The translations under genes and the position numbers were made by a program. A stretch of 64,000 nucleotides of DNA. Source: Ruminococcaceae bacterium BL-6 (GTDB lineage: Bacteria; Bacillota; Clostridia; Oscillospirales; Acutalibacteraceae). This document shows positions 61,244 to 64,000 of this stretch, piece by piece (the first letter of the stretch is position 1; each line of letters begins with the position of its first letter). The DNA is taken from NCBI GenBank assembly GCA_902810075.1, contig LR778135.1, positions 2,666,001 through 2,730,000 of the forward strand, given 5' to 3'. The notes beneath the pieces are model-generated. The model ran no database searches, was not told the origin of the DNA, and saw only the letters and a program-made list of their open reading frames with translations.

Positions 61244-61404
61244 AGGCCTCGTTTGAAAAATCAAGGAGCTAGTCTATTTCGGCTAAAATTGCACCGCCCA
61301 GCGTCAAAAATGCTCGGAATCCGGAAGGGATTCCTGCGTTTTTTCCTTGTTCGGCACAATTTTAGCTCGAAAATCCGTCGTTTTTTATTTCTCAAACAAG
61401 GCCT
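61244..61404. repeat. MITE-like snap-back element, copy 2
   Basis: 161 bases with ends AGGCCTCGTTTGA and TCAAACAAGGCCT (12 of 13 inverted-repeat positions match). Inner inverted blocks GGCTAAAATTGCACCG and CGGCACAATTTTAGCTC, and a central hairpin GGAATCC/GGATTCC, make it an imperfect palindrome throughout. Confidence 0.85.
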
Positions 61405-61411
61405 AGGGAAT

Positions 61412-61454
61412 GCTCCGGATGCGCAGGTCCTGCGCATCCGGAGCGTTTTATTTT
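61412..61454 (+). terminator. terminator of the flgM-csrA operon
   Basis: Arms GCTCCGGATGCGCAG and CTGCGCATCCGGAGC form a strong stem, followed by GTTTTATTTTC. Confidence 0.9.
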
Positions 61455-61503
61455 CAAAAGCGGCAAAGTCCGGAAAATATTTCCGGAATCCGCTAAAATC
61501 CGC

Positions 61504-61530
61504 TAAATTTTTCCCGCGTTTCACCGAGAT
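61504..61530 (+). promoter_or_regulatory. sigma-D promoter of fliC
   Basis: TAAA (61504-61507), 15 bases and ACCGAGAT (61523-61530): six of eight -10 matches to GCCGATAT at ideal spacing. Confidence 0.7.
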
Positions 61531-61637
61531 ATGAAGTGTAAGCAAAAAAATTAAGACCCATTCCGTTTTCAGGCCGGGTTTCCGCGGCGGCAGGGCCCGC
61601 CGGCGCGGGGCCGCAGACCGGAAAAACGGAAAAAAAG

Positions 61638-61657
61638 AAAGAACATGGAAGTTCTTT
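61638..61657 (+). promoter_or_regulatory. CsrA-type binding hairpin in the fliC leader
   Basis: AAAGAAC and GTTCTTT form a seven-bp stem with loop ATGGAA, presenting GGA. A second GGA lies in the Shine-Dalgarno AGGAGG (61669-61674). The pair matches the two-site layout of the Bacillus hag leader. Confidence 0.75.
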
Positions 61658-61682
61658 TCAAAAAATTCAGGAGGAAAAAATT

Positions 61683-62864
61683 ATGCGTATTCAGCACAAT
61701 ATTGCCGCGTTAAACGCGAACAGACAGCTCGGCATCAACAATGCCAACGTTGCGAAGAACCTGGAAAAGCTTTCTTCCGGCTACAAGATCAACCGTGCGG
61801 GCGACGACGCCGCCGGCCTGGCGATTTCCGAGAAGATGCGTTCCCAGATCCGCGGCCTTGACCAGGCCACCAACAACGCGAACGACGGTATCTCCCTTGT
61901 ACAGACCGCCGAGGGCGCTCTGAACGAGACACACTCCATTCTGCAGAGAATGAAAGAGCTCGCCACCCAGTCCTCCAACGGTACGTATCAGAACGATGTC
62001 GACCGCGAGAACATCACGAAGGAAGTCGACGCTCTGAAGAGCGAAATCGACAGAATTTCCACCTCTACGAACTTCAACAAGATCAACCTGCTCGACGGCT
62101 CTCTTGCCCTGCAGGCAACTGCTGACAACGCTACCTATGCCGGTGCAGATATTGGCGTAAAAACTTCGGTAGAGGGTGTCATTGTTAAATTTGCAGCTAC
62201 CGGAACAGACGCTTCTGCAGCCGCATGGGATACAGACAACAAAACCCTTACCATTACCTTACAGCATGATGCTGCTGCCGCCAAAACGTATTCTGCTGCA
62301 GATCTTAATGATCTGATCAAAAATGCAACAGGTAAAGATGATGCGATGGGTACTATTACGCTGACCACCGATAAGGATTTAAACATTGCAGCAGGCGGAG
62401 ATGAGGCGGGAGCTGCTTTTGATGCCACCGTTATGCCCGCCGAAGACAGCGATGAAGCTAAAAAAGCCGGCTTAATCCTGCAAATCGGTGCAAATGCCGC
62501 GGCGGATCAGCAGGTTAATCTGAAGATCGGCAATCTGAGCAGCAAGGGCCTTGGCATTGACCAAGTCGATCTTTCCAGCCAGACAAGTGCCTTGGCATCC
62601 ATTCAGTACATTGACGACGCGATCAATACGGTTTCTGGTACTCGTGCCGACCTGGGCGCTCTGCAGAACCGCCTTGAGCACACCGTGAACAACCTGGGCG
62701 TCACCAGCGAGAACCTGACCAGCGCCGAAAGCCGCATCCGCGACGTCGACATGGCCAAGGAAATGATGGAAATGACGAAGAACAACGTTTTGACCCAGGC
62801 CGCTCAGTCCATGCTCGCACAGGCCAACACCCAGCCGCAGAGCATTCTGAAGCTGCTCCAGTAA
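61683..62864 (+). CDS. fliC: flagellin
   Basis: 393 residues. D0/D1 N-terminus (MRIQHNIAALNANRQLGIN, SGYKINRAGDDAAGLAISEKMRSQIRGL) and C-terminus (NRLEHTVNNLGVTSENLTSAESRIRDVDMAKEMMEMTKNNVL) are conserved. The middle (residues about 142-300) is variable, Ala/Asp/Thr-rich, and its codons are visibly more A/T-rich than the ends, suggesting exchange of the exposed domain. Filament subunit; AGGAGG lies eight bases before the ATG. Confidence 0.96.
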   Translation: MRIQHNIAALNANRQLGINNANVAKNLEKLSSGYKINRAGDDAAGLAISEKMRSQIRGLDQATNNANDGISLVQTAEGALNETHSILQRMKELATQSSNGTYQNDVDRENITKEVDALKSEIDRISTSTNFNKINLLDGSLALQATADNATYAGADIGVKTSVEGVIVKFAATGTDASAAAWDTDNKTLTITLQHDAAAAKTYSAADLNDLIKNATGKDDAMGTITLTTDKDLNIAAGGDEAGAAFDATVMPAEDSDEAKKAGLILQIGANAAADQQVNLKIGNLSSKGLGIDQVDLSSQTSALASIQYIDDAINTVSGTRADLGALQNRLEHTVNNLGVTSENLTSAESRIRDVDMAKEMMEMTKNNVLTQAAQSMLAQANTQPQSILKLLQ

Positions 62865-62901
62865 TTTCAGATTTTACCAACCTTTCCATATCCCGCAAAC
62901 A

Positions 62902-62940
62902 GAACGGCCGCGAAGTTTCGCTTCGCGGCCGTTCCTTTTT
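62902..62940 (+). terminator. terminator of fliC
   Basis: Arms GAACGGCCGCGAAG and CTTCGCGGCCGTTC (14 perfect pairs), a TTTCG loop and CTTTTT. A second imperfect stem (GGAACAGGG/CCCTGCTCC) follows near 62956-62986. Confidence 0.95.
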
Positions 62941-63020
62941 ATCCTTATTAGAAAGGAACAGGGGAAAAATTTTACCCTGCTCCCCTTTTATGTTTGATCC
63001 TGATGTGTTTTATCTGATCA

Positions 63021-63230
63021 AGAAAGATATTTTCTTTCTCGCTTTTAAAAAAAATTCTTCTAATTTTCAGATTGCCCCTCAGGCCGGGGCGGGTACCTAC
63101 TTTTAAAGTCTGCCAAATTCACTTTTTGATCTTTTCATTTTAAAGAAAGATATTTTCTTTTCCGCTTTAGAAGAAAATTCTTCTAATCACCACATTGCCC
63201 CTCGGGCCGGGGCAGGCCCATACTTTCTTG
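63021..63230. repeat. direct repeat pair of about 85 bp
   Basis: Units start at 63021 and 63144. Both read AGAAAGATATTTTCTTT, then an A-rich run, AATTCTTCTAAT, and ATTGCCCCTC-GGCCGGGGC; the second has further inverted sequence (ACTTTCTTGCAAGAAGAAAGT). Confidence 0.75.
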
Positions 63231-63253
63231 CAAGAAGAAAGTATGCAAAGACT

Positions 63254-63632
63254 TGCCAAAGGCTCTGCCTTTGGGAACCGCGCCTCCCGGAAGTTAAGAG
63301 TAACGCGCCTTTGAATCGGACAACGACGCACTCGCTGAAGGGCGCGGCGCGCCGTTGTCCGGCGGCGCGATCTTGAGCTAAGAGCATTTTTGTTCGGCAG
63401 CTTGTTAAAATTCACCGGTCAGACTGCGCAAGGCTAACAAAATGCTGTTATAGCAGTGCTGTCCGAAACATAAATATTTGTTTTGTCGGCTTAGCTAAAC
63501 CCCATCGAATCTCACTCAACTACCGAAAGCGCCACTGCAAGGCTGCGCGGTCTGTGCGCCGGCTTGTCTTTGGCGCGATTCACTTGGCTTCCTGTGTGGG
63601 CGTCCCCAGTTTCCAAAGGCAGAGCCTTTGTG
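63254..63632. repeat. inverted CCAAAGGC/GCCTTTGG repeats
   Basis: TGCCAAAGGCTCTGCCTTTGG near 63254-63274 and TTTCCAAAGGCAGAGCCTTTG near 63611-63631 are inverted copies of each other and are each self-complementary. Confidence 0.65.
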
Positions 63633-63689
63633 TCGTTGAGAAGGGGAGCAGGGGGAGAGAATCGAAACTCTCCCCCGGAAGGCCTTTGC

Positions 63690-63748
63690 CTACTTTCGTC
63701 CTTCCACGAAAGTAGGTGCCCGCCCCGGCATGAGGGGCGAAGTGAAAA
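63690..63748. repeat. inverted copy of the GGCCGGGGC block
   Basis: Its reverse complement (TTTTCACTTCGCCCCTCATG on to GGCACCTACTTTC) resembles the first unit at 63063-63105. Includes a hairpin CTACTTTCGT/ACGAAAGTAG. Confidence 0.6.
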
Positions 63749-63779
63749 TTTGATGAATCAAAATTATAATCGATCTCAA

Positions 63780-63836
63780 TTGAAACTGAATCACTACCGG
63801 CTGAAAGCCGGTAGGTTCGATAGCGGCTAAAGCCGC
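63780..63836 (-). mobile_element. right end of an IS200/IS605-like element
   Basis: Two hairpins flank the transposase stop: GCGGC/GCCGC (63823-63836) and a perfect eight-bp stem CTACCGGC/GCCGGTAG (63794-63814). Single-strand hairpins near the ends are the TnpA recognition sites of this family. On the minus strand TTTCAA follows about nine bases after the second stem, a possible cleavage tetranucleotide TCAA. Confidence 0.6.
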
Positions 63837-64000
63837 CTAAAGATTGCCGATCTCGAAATTATCGCTTTTCATATTCTCTTCCAAATCTTGATTCTGAATG
63901 TACTGTGCAATTATTTCATCTGTCACATTTCCACTGCTTGCTACGAAATATCCTCTTGCCCAAAGGTGCCGCCCCCAATATTCTTTGTTCAATTCTTTAT
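63837..64000 (-). CDS. tnpA: IS200/IS605-family transposase TnpA, C-terminal part (cut by window edge)
   Basis: 54 codons are visible, reading left to a TAG at 63837-63839. The segment KEYWGRHLWARGYFVASSGN and then VTDEIIAQYIQNQ is the C-terminal part of Y1 transposases; the tyrosine in QYIQNQ occupies the catalytic position. The protein acts on single-stranded DNA hairpins at the element ends. The rest, and any TnpB partner, lie outside the window. No frameshift is seen in what is visible. Confidence 0.85.
   Translation of the reverse strand, partial: KELNKEYWGRHLWARGYFVASSGNVTDEIIAQYIQNQDLEENMKSDNFEIGNL

Larger units (their letters stand above)
61209..61682. other. 474-bp region between csrA and fliC
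   Basis: Holds, in order, a partial terminal-repeat-like sequence (61213-61241), a MITE-like repeat, a strong terminator, the fliC sigma-D promoter and the fliC leader with CsrA-type hairpin. No gene. Confidence 0.85.
62865..63836. other. about 970 bp without a gene, rich in repeats
   Basis: After the fliC terminator come direct and inverted copies of a GCCCCTC-n-GGCCGGGGC block, palindromes around CCAAAGGC-n-GCCTTTGG, and the end of an insertion element. Open frames here cross the repeats and have no ribosome sites. Confidence 0.75.

Noticed and set aside
63564..63830. 88-codon frame in the repeat block
   Set aside because: It crosses inverted repeats and the IS hairpins and has no ribosome site.

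Overview
The window looks like a chromosomal segment of a motile, spore-forming, GC-rich member of the class Clostridia. An Oscillospirales/Ruminococcaceae-like relative is my inference from protein flavour and base composition, not something the sequence proves. Supporting signs are a SpoIIE gene, the clostridial order of flagellar genes (FliY with a CheC-like half, FlbD, a TIGR02530 protein, CheC-CheD at the operon end), sigma-A promoters with 17-base spacers, G-rich ribosome binding sites and frequent TTG starts. I saw no tRNA or rRNA genes.

Positions 1-10 kb hold housekeeping genes: the start of spoIIE (reading left, cut by the edge), an aminotransferase-trpS pair, a TPR-like XRE regulator, a patatin-like lipase, rpoN (sigma-54), a small lipoprotein, and a short-chain dehydrogenase coupled to plsY. 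Positions 10-18.5 kb form a zinc-homeostasis island: a His-rich CobW/COG0523 GTPase, a Fur-family (Zur-like) repressor, a TIGR03943 protein overlapped by an unusual P-loop/permease fusion, a zinc-ribbon protein, and divergent znuA and znuCB, followed by a methyltransferase. A strong palindrome in front of the repressor gene recurs in degenerate form between znuA and znuCB.

Positions 18.5-28 kb carry accessory and carboxylate or amino-acid transport genes: two XRE regulators with clear operators, a 2-hydroxyacid dehydrogenase next to a GltS-like carrier, an AEC transporter downstream of three 70-bp tandem repeats, and an RpiR regulator divergent from a GltS-aminopeptidase pair.

Positions 28-63 kb are an almost complete flagellar locus. 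A roughly 24-kb leftward operon (flgB-flgC-fliE-fliFGHIJK-flgD-TIGR02530-flgE-flbD-fliM-fliY-cheY-fliOPQR-flhB-flhA-fliA-two rod genes-fapA-cheC-cheD) starts at a near-consensus sigma-A promoter near 56.3 kb and makes the hook-basal body, export gate and sigma-D (FliA). Three rightward late units carry sigma-D-type promoters: fliD-fliS-fliT-like, flgM-flgN-flgK-flgL-fliW-csrA, and fliC. FlgM is expected to hold FliA until the hook is complete. FliW and CsrA are expected to control flagellin translation through a GGA-loop hairpin and the Shine-Dalgarno of the fliC leader. motAB, fliL, flhF/flhG and most che genes are absent from the window.

Positions 63-64 kb are a gene-poor stretch full of direct and inverted repeats, ending in the tail of an IS200/IS605 transposase with its hairpin end. 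A 160-bp snap-back, MITE-like element occurs twice, at 14.4 kb and 61.3 kb.
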